Positions 1 through 9,273 are shown, numbered from the stretch's first letter. The stretch is 9,781 nucleotides of DNA from Bacillota bacterium (GCA_021845645.1 JAJZVM010000161.1:1-9781), one strand, 5' to 3'. The notes: generated by a model not told the origin, from the letters alone. Numbers and translations: made by a program.

Positions 1-594
1 GATCTCCAGGAAGAGGCCGCCGCGTCGCACCCGGCGCAGAGCGGCCTGCAACCGTCCCGCCGAGACGCTCTCGGCTCCGCTCGACGGGCCGTAGGGCGCA
101 AAGACGATCGAGGGGATGCCCTGCTCCCTGGCCCAGAGCCTGAGGAGCGAGGGCAGGTGCCACGTCCGCTCGAGGCCGATTTTCGGGCAGATCGCAGGCG
201 CCATGCAGTCGACAGGACACATCCACGCGGCCGCCGAGAGAAAGAGCGCGTCGTCCTGACGACGTACGAACGGCAGGCGGAAACTGGCTTGAGGCGCCGC
301 GAGCCGGCCGCCGCTGCCGGCGGCAAGCGTGGCGGCGAAGACATGGCGTCCGATCGGCGCGGGAATGACCCGGCAGTGGATCGGGAGCTCCGCGAGGTGG
401 CGCCGGAGGTAGGATTCGGCGGGCTCCGCCAAGAGCTCGACGCCATCGGCCGCCGGATCGCCGCACAGGGAGGGTGCCCTGTCCCCCACCACCAGGATCG
501 GCTGCTCGGCGATGTGTCCGTCGGCCATGGCCGCGCGGATCTGGCGCAGCTGCAGTCTGCCGAAGCCGCTCTCGCCGAGCAGCAGCAGGATCAT
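1..594 (-). CDS. Uncharacterised protein with a CX3CX5C motif (3' end beyond the window)
   Basis: The frame is open for 198 codons from an ATG at 594 to the left edge, so the C-terminus is missing. No other ATG, GTG or TTG occurs in this frame between the ATG and the in-frame stop upstream at 733-735. The start lies 4 nt past the M42 peptidase stop, which suggests translational coupling; no clear Shine-Dalgarno is visible. I do not recognise a named family. The N-terminus begins with a hydrophobic strand (ILLLLGESGFG), and a second strand ILVVGD follows at about residues 33-38; this could be a Rossmann-like start. The notable motif is a cysteine cluster, CPVDCMAPAICPK, with C126, C130 and C136, followed by ERTWH (142-146). 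Further cysteines are C44 and C74. The CP-x2-C-x2-P-x2-CP pattern could bind metal or an iron-sulfur cluster, and it vaguely recalls conserved hypothetical proteins of other bacteria, but this is unverified. Expression of the frame is supported by tight packing and G/C-ending codons. Confidence 0.7.
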   Translation of the reverse strand, partial: MILLLLGESGFGRLQLRQIRAAMADGHIAEQPILVVGDRAPSLCGDPAADGVELLAEPAESYLRRHLAELPIHCRVIPAPIGRHVFAATLAAGSGGRLAAPQASFRLPFVRRQDDALFLSAAAWMCPVDCMAPAICPKIGLERTWHLPSLLRLWAREQGIPSIVFAPYGPSSGAESVSAGRLQAALRRVRRGGLFLEI

Positions 595-598
595 CGCA

Positions 599-1669
599 TC
601 AGCCCGCGAGGCTCGCGACGGTCTCGCGGTCCAGGCGGCGCACCAGCGCGGACACGAGGCGGACCGCGCCGCGGTAGTCCGACAGGCTGAAGACGGCGGC
701 GGAGCTGTGGATGTAGCGCGTCGGCACGCTGATCACCAGGCTCGGCACGCCGCTGCCGGTCAGGTGGATGGCGCCGCCGTCGGTGCCGCCCGCCCGCACC
801 AGGTCCTGCTGCACCGGAATTCCCTCGCTCTTCGCCACCTCGAGCGCCAGCTTGCGCAGGGGCTGGTTCGGTATCAGCGACCCGTCGTAGATCAGGATGG
901 CCGGACCCTTGCCGAGACGCGCCTCCGCCTCGGAGGACTCGACGCCAGGCGTGTCGCCGGCGATCCCGACGTCCAGGGAGAAGGCGACGTCCGGCATGAT
1001 CGTCTGCGCCGCCGTGCGGGCGCCGCGCAGACCCACCTCCTCCTGAACCGTGGCGACTCCGTAGACCACGTTGGGGTGTGCGGCACCCCGCAGCCCCCGC
1101 AGCACCTCGGTCACCACCGCGCAGCCATAGCGGTTGTCCCAGGCTTTGGCCAGAACGAAATCGGGATTGCCCAGGCGCTCGGTCGGACAGAGCGGAGTCA
1201 CGGGATCGCCTGGCTGGATGCCGAGTGCCTCGGCCTGCTCGCGGCTGGCGACGCCGACATCGATGAACATCTTGCGCTTGTCGACGATCTTCTTCCGCTC
1301 GTCGGCGTCCAGGACGTGCGGCGGCTTGCTGCCGATGACGCCGTGCACCATGCCGCGCTCGGTCCGGATCTCCACCCGCTGGGCAAGCATGACCTGTTCC
1401 CACCAGCCGCCGATCGTCTGGAAGTAGACGAAACCGTTGTCGTCGATCCTGGAAACCATGAATCCAACCTCGTCCATGTGCCCCGCCAGCATGACCTTCG
1501 GGCCGGACTCGTCCCCGGTTGCGCGCACGATCAATGAGCCCAGGCGATCCTGCGAGATCTCGCCGCATCCTTCGAGCCAGCGCCGCATCACGGCGCGCAC
1601 CGGCTCTTCGTAACCGGAGGGGCCGTGCGCCTGGCAGAGCTCGGTCACGAGCCTCATCTCTTCGTCCAA
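599..1669 (-). CDS. M42 family metallo-aminopeptidase (glutamyl aminopeptidase / endoglucanase-like)
   Basis: This 356-residue cytosolic enzyme matches the usual length of M42 peptidases, dinuclear zinc or cobalt aminopeptidases that form tetrahedral shells and trim peptides. The full active-site set is visible: H64 and D66 in AGHMDEVGF, bridging D178 in AWDNRYG, the catalytic base and metal ligand E210-E211 in VQEEVGLRGA, D233 in SLDVGIAGDTP, and H321 in TRYIHSS. A glycine-rich GGTDGGAIH segment (294-302) also fits. The PDZ-like insert would lie roughly between residues 70 and 165. The start is TTG at 1669, chosen because a perfect TAAGGAGG lies 8 nt upstream; the in-frame ATG at 1657 would leave a 20-nt gap. 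It lies 71 nt downstream of dnaE and 4 nt before the next gene. Substrate preference (acidic, leucyl or general) cannot be read from the sequence. Confidence 0.93.
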   Translation of the reverse strand: MDEEMRLVTELCQAHGPSGYEEPVRAVMRRWLEGCGEISQDRLGSLIVRATGDESGPKVMLAGHMDEVGFMVSRIDDNGFVYFQTIGGWWEQVMLAQRVEIRTERGMVHGVIGSKPPHVLDADERKKIVDKRKMFIDVGVASREQAEALGIQPGDPVTPLCPTERLGNPDFVLAKAWDNRYGCAVVTEVLRGLRGAAHPNVVYGVATVQEEVGLRGARTAAQTIMPDVAFSLDVGIAGDTPGVESSEAEARLGKGPAILIYDGSLIPNQPLRKLALEVAKSEGIPVQQDLVRAGGTDGGAIHLTGSGVPSLVISVPTRYIHSSAAVFSLSDYRGAVRLVSALVRRLDRETVASLAG

Positions 1670-1677
1670 TGGGTTGG

Positions 1678-1685
1678 CCTCCTTA
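1678..1685 (-). promoter_or_regulatory. Shine-Dalgarno site fixing a TTG start of the M42 peptidase
   Basis: On the minus strand the sequence reads TAAGGAGG, a full match to the anti-Shine-Dalgarno core, with an 8-nt spacer to the TTG at 1669. The nearest ATG in frame lies 12 nt further in and would be badly spaced, so this site decides the start codon. Confidence 0.85.
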
Positions 1686-1740
1686 CGTCAGCTACGCCCG
1701 ACGTCTCCATGCTACCTATCCCGCCCGTTTGCGGCAAATG

Positions 1741-5087
<3,347 letters not shown>

Positions 5088-5088
<1 letters not shown>

Positions 5089-5576
5089 CAGACCTTGGCG
5101 CCCGACTCGGTCAGATGGCGACCGATGCGATCGGCAGCGGCCTCGAACAACTGGCGCTCCCCTTCGCCGAAGCGGCCTGTCGCGGGCGCGTCGCAATCCA
5201 GGACACCGACGAGTTGTCCACCGACGCGCAGGGGCACGACGATCTCCGACCGCGACGCCGGGTCGCAGGCGATATGGCCGGGAAACAGCGACACGTCCTG
5301 CACGATAAGGGTCTGCCCACGGGAGAATGAGGTGCCGCAGACTCCCTTGCCGAGCGCGATGCGCGTACAGGCCGGCTTGCCCTGGAACGGCCCGAGCACG
5401 AGCTCCCCGTCGCGCAGGATGTAGAAGCCGAGCCAGTTGATGTCGTCGAGATGCAGGTAGAGAAGCGCGGACGCGTTCGCCAGGCTTGCGATGGCGTCCC
5501 GCTCGCCCTGGAGCAGGCCTGAGAGTTCCTGCAGGATGTCTTCGGACGTCAGGACGCCCGTCTTCTCGTGGTACAT
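5088..5576 (-). CDS. msrC: Free methionine-(R)-sulfoxide reductase (fRMsr), GAF domain protein
   Basis: This protein reduces free L-methionine-(R)-sulfoxide to methionine in the cytosol, normally with thioredoxin as electron donor. The closest remembered relatives are E. coli YebR (MsrC) and Bacillus YtsP. Family signatures are continuous through a single GAF domain: INWLGFY, LGPFQGKPAC, GKGVCGT, HIACD, SEIVVPL and GVLDCDAP. The three conserved cysteines are C70, C80 and C104 when numbered from this start. The substrate-pocket acidic residues, the glutamate of SEIV and both aspartates of LDCD, are present. The position between those aspartates is usually isoleucine and is cysteine here. The start at 5576 gives 162 residues and has GGAGGG 7 nt upstream; an in-frame ATG at 5591 would add five residues but has no good ribosome site. 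The stop overlaps the dnaE start by one base. The methionine theme matches the metYX operon on the other side of the intergenic region. Confidence 0.93.
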
Positions 5577-5583
5577 GGGGGCA

Positions 5584-5589
5584 CCCTCC
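5584..5589 (-). promoter_or_regulatory. Shine-Dalgarno site fixing the msrC start
   Basis: On the minus strand this reads GGAGGG, 7 nt before the ATG at 5576. It overlaps the alternative upstream ATG (5591-5589), so use of that ATG would place the start on top of the ribosome site. This favours the shorter 162-residue protein. Confidence 0.7.
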
Positions 5590-5591
5590 AT

Positions 5592-6296
5592 CGGGCTCTC
5601 GCTTGTTCGGGCTAGCCTTCGCGGGCAGGTGGCCCATCCCCTGCCGCCAGGCGGGCGCGGCGGACGGCAGGCAGATGAATGTCACGGAGGGCCAGGATGA
5701 CGTTTCAGCAGTTCGTTCGAGACCCTCGGCATTGTGCCCGGCGTCACCCTTAGAGGGGTGCCCCAGCAGTTCCAGACGCTCTTGCGATATCTCAGCCGCG
5801 AGGGGGGCACGAGTGCGACGCTCGTCATCGAAGCGGTCCAGGATCTCTCCATCGCCATGGTGCAGGAGCTACACTATCTGCACAACCTCCGCGACCACGA
5901 CACCCACCCAGACGATCCTCCAGCTCCACCGGGCACCCAGCTGGCGAGTGGTCGCTGCGCCTCGGCCAGGATCGACGGTAGGACTGGCCGCCCCGGCGAC
6001 CGCAGGCAACAACGGAGTTGCCGCGAGCGCCAGGGCGCCGCCGGCGGACGCGATCACCTGCAGCCGCCGGGGCTGACCCGGATTATGGTCGCAAGTTGCT
6101 TCGCAGTGCCCGTGGTTCTGGCCGATCTGCAACGTCGCTGCCCGACATGCGCCACGACGCCGCATCTGTGCCAACCGATCCCCGCCTCAACCACCTCTTC
6201 AAACCATTCGCTCTGCCAAGACGCGCCTCGCTGTCGCACAATCGCTCAGAACGCAGAGGAACCTTGCGTCGGCCCTGGGCGGGCGCATTTCGCAAC
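5592..6296. other. Intergenic region between msrC and the metYX promoter, no convincing gene
   Basis: About 700 nt separate msrC from the metYX promoter. The left end must hold the msrC promoter on the minus strand, but I see no convincing -35/-10 pair. At 5697-5916 a plus-strand stretch looks coding (listed separately). On the minus strand from a GTG at about 6057 to a TAG at 5869, a 62-codon frame would encode a signal-peptide-like hydrophobic start (IASAGGALALAATPLLPA) and a second hydrophobic segment near its end. It has no ribosome site and overlaps the plus-strand stretch, so it is not called. From about 6090 to 6296 the sequence is less GC-rich and shows no frame with plausible protein. 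There is no repeat array, tRNA or mobile-element signature. Confidence 0.6.
5697..5916 (+). pseudogene. Possible gene remnant or frameshifted small gene (unrecognised)
   Basis: An ATG at 5697 sits 5 nt after GGAGGG (5686-5691), but its frame stops after 18 codons. The frame one base further on (codons starting 5701) then reads for roughly 70 codons with strongly G/C-ending third positions and a protein-like composition: FSSSFETLGIVPGV, then PQQFQTLLRYLSREGG, then TLVIEAVQDLSIAMVQEL and HYLHNLRDH. After about 5916 the frame continues but becomes proline- and arginine-rich with no protein character. A one-base indel near the start would join the ribosome site to this segment. I cannot name a family; a faint likeness to the RecA/KaiC-type ATPase fold is only an impression. 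It could also be a chance open frame in GC-rich DNA. Confidence 0.25.
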
Positions 6297-6325
6297 TTGA
6301 CGCCCGCCGCCAGGGCCTGCATAAT
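6297..6325 (+). promoter_or_regulatory. Sigma-70-type promoter of the metYX leader
   Basis: The -35 hexamer TTGACG (6297-6302) and the -10 hexamer CATAAT (6320-6325) each match the consensus at five of six positions and are separated by exactly 17 nt. Transcription should start near A6332 or A6333, giving a leader of about 230 nt before metY. The SAM riboswitch begins about 50 nt into that leader, which supports the assignment. Confidence 0.8.
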
Positions 6326-6383
6326 GGCGTCAATATCCACGAGAGGAGGCACCGCCGTAGCCGTTTCGACAACTGCATATGTA

Positions 6384-6497
6384 CCTGTTATCGCGAGAGG
6401 TGGAGGGACTGGCCCAATGAAACCCGGCAACCGGGCGCTACGCGCCGTCGGTGCCAATTCCTGCAACCCGGGAGCTCCGGGTTGAGAGATAAGAGGG
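6384..6497 (+). promoter_or_regulatory. SAM-I (S-box) riboswitch controlling metYX
   Basis: The aptamer contains the conserved S-box blocks in order: GAGAGGTGGAGGGACTGGCC (6395-6414), then AATGAAACCCGGCAACC (6416-6432), then GGTGCCAATTCCTGC (6450-6464). P1 pairs TTATC (6388-6392) with GATAA (6488-6492) and may extend by CCT (6384-6386) with AGG (6494-6496). A P3 hairpin lies at 6434-6446, and P4 pairs AACCCGG (6465-6471) with CCGGGTT (6477-6483). In this family S-adenosylmethionine binding stabilises P1. It lies upstream of metY, a classic S-box target, and an intrinsic terminator follows 12 nt later. Identification is by conserved sequence and foldable helices. Confidence 0.96.
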
Positions 6498-6509
6498 TCA
6501 GCGAACAGC

Positions 6510-6536
6510 ATGCGCCCTCAGGCGCATTCTTTGTTT
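6510..6536 (+). terminator. Riboswitch-controlled intrinsic terminator (expression platform)
   Basis: ATGCGCC (6510-6516) pairs with GGCGCAT (6521-6527) around a CTCA loop, and a T-rich run, TTCTTTGTTT (6527-6536), follows. The left arm shares bases with CCCTC (6515-6519), which can instead pair with GAGGG (6493-6497) just 3' of P1. The terminator and that antiterminator cannot form together. With SAM bound, P1 would sequester part of the GAGGG strand and the terminator would form, turning metYX off. Confidence 0.85.
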
Positions 6537-6547
6537 CGCCAGGACCG

Positions 6548-6554
6548 AAAGGAG
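6548..6554 (+). promoter_or_regulatory. Shine-Dalgarno site fixing a TTG start of metY
   Basis: AAAGGAG lies 8 nt before the TTG at 6563. A small hairpin, TTTCG (6534-6538) with CGAAA (6546-6550), overlaps its first bases. The in-frame TTG at 6482 lies inside helix P4 of the riboswitch and is excluded as a start. Confidence 0.8.
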
Positions 6555-6562
6555 ACGGATCC

Positions 6563-7840
6563 TTGGCACAGAGATTCGCGACGCTGGCGCTGCACGCCGG
6601 CCAGAAGCCAGACCCGACGACCGGTTCGCTCGCGGTGCCGATCCACCGCACGACATCCTACGCCTTCCACGACACCGCGCACGCCGGCCGGCTGTTCGCG
6701 CTGGAGGAGTTCGGCAACATCTACACCCGGATCATGAACCCGACGACCGCCGTCTTCGAGGAGCGGATCGCAGCCCTCGAAGGTGGTGTCGGCGCGCTGG
6801 CCACCTCGTCCGGGCAAGCGGCGATCACGCTCGCATTGCTTAACCTGGCCAGGGCGGGCGACCGCATCGTCGCTGCGCCCAACCTCTACGGCGGCACGCA
6901 CAACCTGCTGCGCAGCACGTTCGAGCGTCTGGGCATCGAGGTGAAGCTTGCGTCGGACGTGGCGCCCGAGGCACTCGCGCGGGAGATCGACGAGCGCACG
7001 CGCGCGGTGTACATCGAGACCATCGGCAATCCGCGCCTCGACGTCGCCGACATCGCCGCGATCGCGGAACTGAGCCACCGCCACGGCGTGCCCCTCGTGG
7101 TCGACAACACGTTCGCCACCCCCTACCTCTGCCGTCCGTTCGAACACGGCGCCGACATCATCATCCACTCCGCGACGAAGTACATCGGCGGACACGGCCA
7201 GGTGATCGCTGGCGTGATCGTCGACGGTGGGCACTTCGACTGGACGCAGGGGAAGTTCCCGGAGCTGACGGAGCCCGACCCGAGCTACCACGGCGTCCGC
7301 TATGTCGACGCATTCGGCAGCCTTGCCTACATCATCAAGGCGAGGGTTCAGCTCTTGCGCGACCTCGGCTCATGCCTGAGCCCCGCCGACGCGCACCTGC
7401 TGCTCCTTGGCGTCGAGACCCTGCCTTTGCGCATGCAGCGCATCTCCGAGACGGCCCTGACCATCGCCGAGTGGCTGCAGCAGCAGCCGGATGTGGCCTG
7501 GGTCAGCTACCCGGGTCTCGCGGACCATCCTTCGCACGCCGTTGCGCACCGCTACCTGCAGGGCGGCTACTCGGGCATCCTGACGTTCGGCCTCAAGGGC
7601 GGCGTCGAGGCGGGTCCACGCTTCATCGACGCGCTGAAGCTCTTTTCCCACGTCGCCAACGTGGGCGACGCGCGCTCGCTTGTGATCCACCCCGCCACGA
7701 CCACGCACCAACAGCTCACGAGCGAGGAGCGCCGGCTCGCCGGCGTCCCCGACGACCTCGTGCGCCTTTCCTTCGGCCTCGAGGATCCGCAGGACCTCAT
7801 GGAGGATCTGCAAGGGGCCCTCGCGGCGAGCCGCGCCTGA
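6563..7840 (+). CDS. metY: O-acetyl-L-homoserine sulfhydrylase (homocysteine synthase)
   Basis: This PLP-dependent enzyme joins O-acylhomoserine and sulfide to make L-homocysteine in the cytosol. It belongs to the Cys/Met metabolism PLP family (cystathionine gamma-synthase fold) and is 425 residues long, the length typical of MetY/Met17 rather than the shorter MetZ. Visible features: Y54 and R56 in IYTRIMNPT, the SSGQAA segment (82-87) that holds the PLP phosphate, [11 protein letters not shown] with D181, the PLP-binding lysine K206 in [11 protein letters not shown], the MetY-type insert [14 protein letters not shown] (231-244), and the carboxylate-binding R371 in [14 protein letters not shown]. 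The start is TTG at 6563, fixed by AAAGGAG upstream; translation from it gives [13 protein letters not shown], a typical N-terminus. The gene is under SAM-I riboswitch control, and its stop overlaps the metX start by one base (TGATG). An O-succinylhomoserine-using enzyme is a less likely alternative. Confidence 0.95.
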   Translation: MAQRFATLALHAGQKPDPTTGSLAVPIHRTTSYAFHDTAHAGRLFALEEFGNIYTRIMNPTTAVFEERIAALEGGVGALATSSGQAAITLALLNLARAGDRIVAAPNLYGGTHNLLRSTFERLGIEVKLASDVAPEALAREIDERTRAVYIETIGNPRLDVADIAAIAELSHRHGVPLVVDNTFATPYLCRPFEHGADIIIHSATKYIGGHGQVIAGVIVDGGHFDWTQGKFPELTEPDPSYHGVRYVDAFGSLAYIIKARVQLLRDLGSCLSPADAHLLLLGVETLPLRMQRISETALTIAEWLQQQPDVAWVSYPGLADHPSHAVAHRYLQGGYSGILTFGLKGGVEAGPRFIDALKLFSHVANVGDARSLVIHPATTTHQQLTSEERRLAGVPDDLVRLSFGLEDPQDLMEDLQGALAASRA

Positions 7841-8886
7841 TGCCGCGCGCAGCGATCGGCGACCTGCCGCTTGCGCGCGGCGGGCGCCTCACGGACGCCG
7901 GCGTCGCCTACCAGACCTGGGGCCAGAGAGGACCCGAGGCAGTGCTAATCTGCCATGCGCTCACAGGCGACCAGCACCCCGCCGACTGGGGCCCTGCCCA
8001 AGGCTGGTGGCGGGAGATCGTCGGCCCCGGCAAGGTCATCGACACGGACCGCAGTTTTGTCGTGGCGATGAACGTCATCGGCAGCTGCTACGGCAGCACG
8101 GGCCCTGACCCGAACGGGCTCCTGCCGGACGGGCGCCCCTTCCCCGAGATCACGGTGGACGACATGGTCGAGGCGCAGCGCCGCGTCCTCGTGCAACTCG
8201 GCGTCGAGCGCGTGGCGCTCGTCATCGGCGGCTCGCTCGGCGGGCTCCAGGCCCTCGCCTGGTCAGGCCAGGACACGCTTCCCGTCCGCCACGCCATCGC
8301 GATCGGCGCCGCCGACCGATTGCCTGCGCTGCAGGTGGCTCTCTGCCACGCGCAGCACGTCGCGCTCGAGCTCGGCCTCGCCCACGGCGACGCGGCAGGC
8401 GGCCTCCGGGCGGCGCGCGCCGTCGCGATGGCCACCTACCGCTCCGAACCCCACTTCGAAGCGAGGTTCGGCCGGAACCCGGCTCCGGCCGGTCGCCGCC
8501 GCTTCGCGGTGGAGAGCTACCTGGACCATCACGGCGACCGCCTGGCCGAACGGTTCTCCGCCTGGAGCTACCTGCTCCTCAGCCGCGCCATGGCGAACTT
8601 CGCCTGGGATCTCTCGGTCGGGCGGGACACGCGGATCGATCTCGTCTCGATCGAGCGCGACTGGCTCTTCCCCGAACAGTCGGTCAACTCCCTGAACTCG
8701 GCCTTGCGCATGCTCGGGGTGCCCGGTGGCCTGGCGCGGCTCGAGACGGAGATGGGGCACGACGCGTTCCTCGCGGAGCAGAACGCCCTCGCGGGCATCC
8801 TGGGCACGCTCCTCGCACAGGCGCAAGCGGCCCCGCCCGCAGGCGGGGCCGCCGGAATCGCGCCGCGCAACCGCGCCGCCTTCTAG
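7840..8886 (+). CDS. metX: Homoserine O-acetyltransferase (MetX, alpha/beta hydrolase fold)
   Basis: This enzyme acylates the hydroxyl of L-homoserine, normally from acetyl-CoA, supplying MetY. The protein has 348 residues. The catalytic triad is visible: nucleophile S132 in GGSLGGLQAL, D274 in ERDWLFP and H307 in EMGHDAF. Other family blocks are CHALTGDQH (38-46), the oxyanion and substrate region NVIGSCYGSTGPDP (78-91), and SYLDHHGDRLAERFSAWSYL (226-245). The nucleophile elbow differs slightly from the common GGSMGGMQ. The ATG at 7840 is shared with the metY stop, so translation is likely coupled; the frame is open further upstream only inside metY. The last 30 or so residues are Ala/Pro/Gly-rich and partly encoded by a perfect hairpin. 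Some MetX proteins use succinyl-CoA, so acyl specificity is inferred from the pairing with MetY. The stop is TAG at 8884-8886. Confidence 0.94.
   Translation: MPRAAIGDLPLARGGRLTDAGVAYQTWGQRGPEAVLICHALTGDQHPADWGPAQGWWREIVGPGKVIDTDRSFVVAMNVIGSCYGSTGPDPNGLLPDGRPFPEITVDDMVEAQRRVLVQLGVERVALVIGGSLGGLQALAWSGQDTLPVRHAIAIGAADRLPALQVALCHAQHVALELGLAHGDAAGGLRAARAVAMATYRSEPHFEARFGRNPAPAGRRRFAVESYLDHHGDRLAERFSAWSYLLLSRAMANFAWDLSVGRDTRIDLVSIERDWLFPEQSVNSLNSALRMLGVPGGLARLETEMGHDAFLAEQNALAGILGTLLAQAQAAPPAGGAAGIAPRNRAAF
8827..8852. repeat. Perfect 11-bp inverted repeat in the 3' end of metX
   Basis: GCGGCCCCGCC (8827-8837) and its exact complement GGCGGGGCCGC (8842-8852) flank a CGCA loop. It lies 32 nt before the metX stop and encodes part of the Ala/Pro/Gly-rich tail. 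Neither strand has a T-run after it, so it is not a canonical intrinsic terminator, but its position between convergent genes would suit a bidirectional 3'-end or mRNA-stability hairpin. Confidence 0.75.
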
Positions 8887-9107
8887 CGCTTGGCCTTGAA
8901 CGTCTTGCAGCAGGTCTCCTCGCAGCGGCTCGCCGGCGTTTCCCCGACCTCCTCGAGGATCGTCGAGAGCTGCTGCGTGTCGATGTGTTGGGGGTACCTG
9001 CCGCCGACCTGGTCGCTCGTGATCAGAATCTCGCGCGCATCGCAGACGTTGCCCTGCCCCCAGTAGTGGCAGTTGTCGATCGTGCACCGCACCGTTAGCT
9101 CGTGCAT
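8883..9107 (-). CDS. DUF1540 domain-containing small cysteine-rich protein
   Basis: This 74-residue protein is of unknown function. It has the DUF1540 pattern: VRCTIDNCHYWGQGNVCDAREILIT (residues 6-30) with C8, C13 and C22, then a spacer, then the C-terminal RCEETCCKTF with C62, C66 and C67. The spaced cysteines suggest metal binding, but no member's role is known to me. The start at 9107 is fixed by GGAGGG 7 nt upstream (9115-9120); the frame extends further upstream without protein-like sequence. The protein has no signal peptide. Its TAG stop (8885-8883 on this strand) lies in the same CTAG as the metX stop, so the two convergent genes overlap by 4 nt. DUF1540 proteins are frequent in Bacillota, which supports the suggested host group. 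Confidence 0.88.
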   Translation of the reverse strand: MHELTVRCTIDNCHYWGQGNVCDAREILITSDQVGGRYPQHIDTQQLSTILEEVGETPASRCEETCCKTFKAKR

Positions 9108-9114
9108 TTGGCGT

Positions 9115-9120
9115 CCCTCC
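9115..9120 (-). promoter_or_regulatory. Shine-Dalgarno site of the DUF1540 gene
   Basis: GGAGGG on the minus strand, 7 nt before the ATG at 9107. It excludes the longer upstream reading that starts at 9269. Confidence 0.8.
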
Positions 9121-9167
9121 CGAAGTAGCATGTCCGCCGGGAGGAGAAGGTATAGCGGGCAGGGATG

Positions 9168-9188
9168 GGCGTTCGCGGCGCGAACGCC
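9168..9188. repeat. Palindrome with a third half-site copy (possible operator)
   Basis: GGCGTTCGC (9168-9176) and GCGAACGCC (9180-9188) are exact complements around a 3-nt centre. The right arm recurs as an 11-nt direct repeat, GCGAACGCCTG, at 9180-9190 and again at 9278-9288. All copies lie in the 255-nt region between the divergent DUF1540 and ROK genes, where a regulator could act on either promoter. On the minus strand a weak -10-like TATACC (9149-9154) lies just downstream of the palindrome. Operator function is inference. Confidence 0.45.
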
Positions 9189-9199
9189 TGTCATGTGAA

Positions 9200-9223
9200 G
9201 GCCGGCAGACGTGTGCGCCGGCC
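9200..9223. repeat. Inverted repeat in the divergent intergenic region
   Basis: GGCCGGC (9200-9206) and GCCGGCC (9217-9223) are exact complements around a 10-nt spacer. No T-run follows on either strand. It could be a weak hairpin or a protein-binding site, but in GC-rich DNA a 7-bp match may be chance. Confidence 0.3.
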
Positions 9224-9255
9224 GCTTGCTGCAGGGCCTCCCCGCCGCATCCCGC

Positions 9256-9273
9256 AAGGGAGAATCCATGTAA
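9256..9273 (+). other. Start-stop minimal reading frame with a Shine-Dalgarno
   Basis: AAGGGAG (9256-9262) is followed after 5 nt by ATG (9268-9270) and immediately by TAA (9271-9273). It lies 90 nt upstream of the ROK gene on the same strand. If transcribed, a ribosome could initiate and stop here. The match may be chance, and no transcript start is identifiable. Confidence 0.2.

Noticed and set aside
512..1537. A 341-codon plus-strand frame over the M42 gene
   Set aside because: It is antisense to a complete M42 peptidase with all metal ligands, and its own translation shows no family features.
5089..5685. A 199-residue N-terminal extension of DnaE
   Set aside because: It is msrC read in another frame. 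The extension is Arg/Pro/Ala-rich, whereas the DnaE PHP domain begins exactly at the ATG at 5088.
5745..5760. CACCC/GGGTG hairpin considered as an msrC-side terminator or operator
   Set aside because: Only 5 bp, no T-run on either strand, and it lies inside the coding-like segment; likely chance.
5869..6174. A minus-strand frame with a hydrophobic, signal-peptide-like segment
   Set aside because: There is no ribosome site and no clear start. It overlaps a competing plus-strand coding-like segment, and hydrophobic Ala/Leu/Val runs arise easily in GC-rich DNA.
5917..6300. Continuation of the plus-strand frame beyond the possible remnant
   Set aside because: After about 5916 the translation becomes Pro/Arg/Ser-rich without protein character, and its end overlaps the metYX promoter.
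6482..6562. A 27-residue N-terminal extension of MetY starting at TTG 6482
   Set aside because: It lies in riboswitch helix P4 and runs through the terminator. The TTG at 6563 has the ribosome site and the family-like N-terminus.
7372..7839. A 156-residue N-terminal extension of MetX
   Set aside because: It is metY read out of frame. The ATG at 7840 overlaps the metY stop and gives the expected MetX start.
9108..9269. A 54-residue N-terminal extension of the DUF1540 protein
   Set aside because: It has no family similarity by eye, and a strong ribosome site sits before the ATG at 9107.
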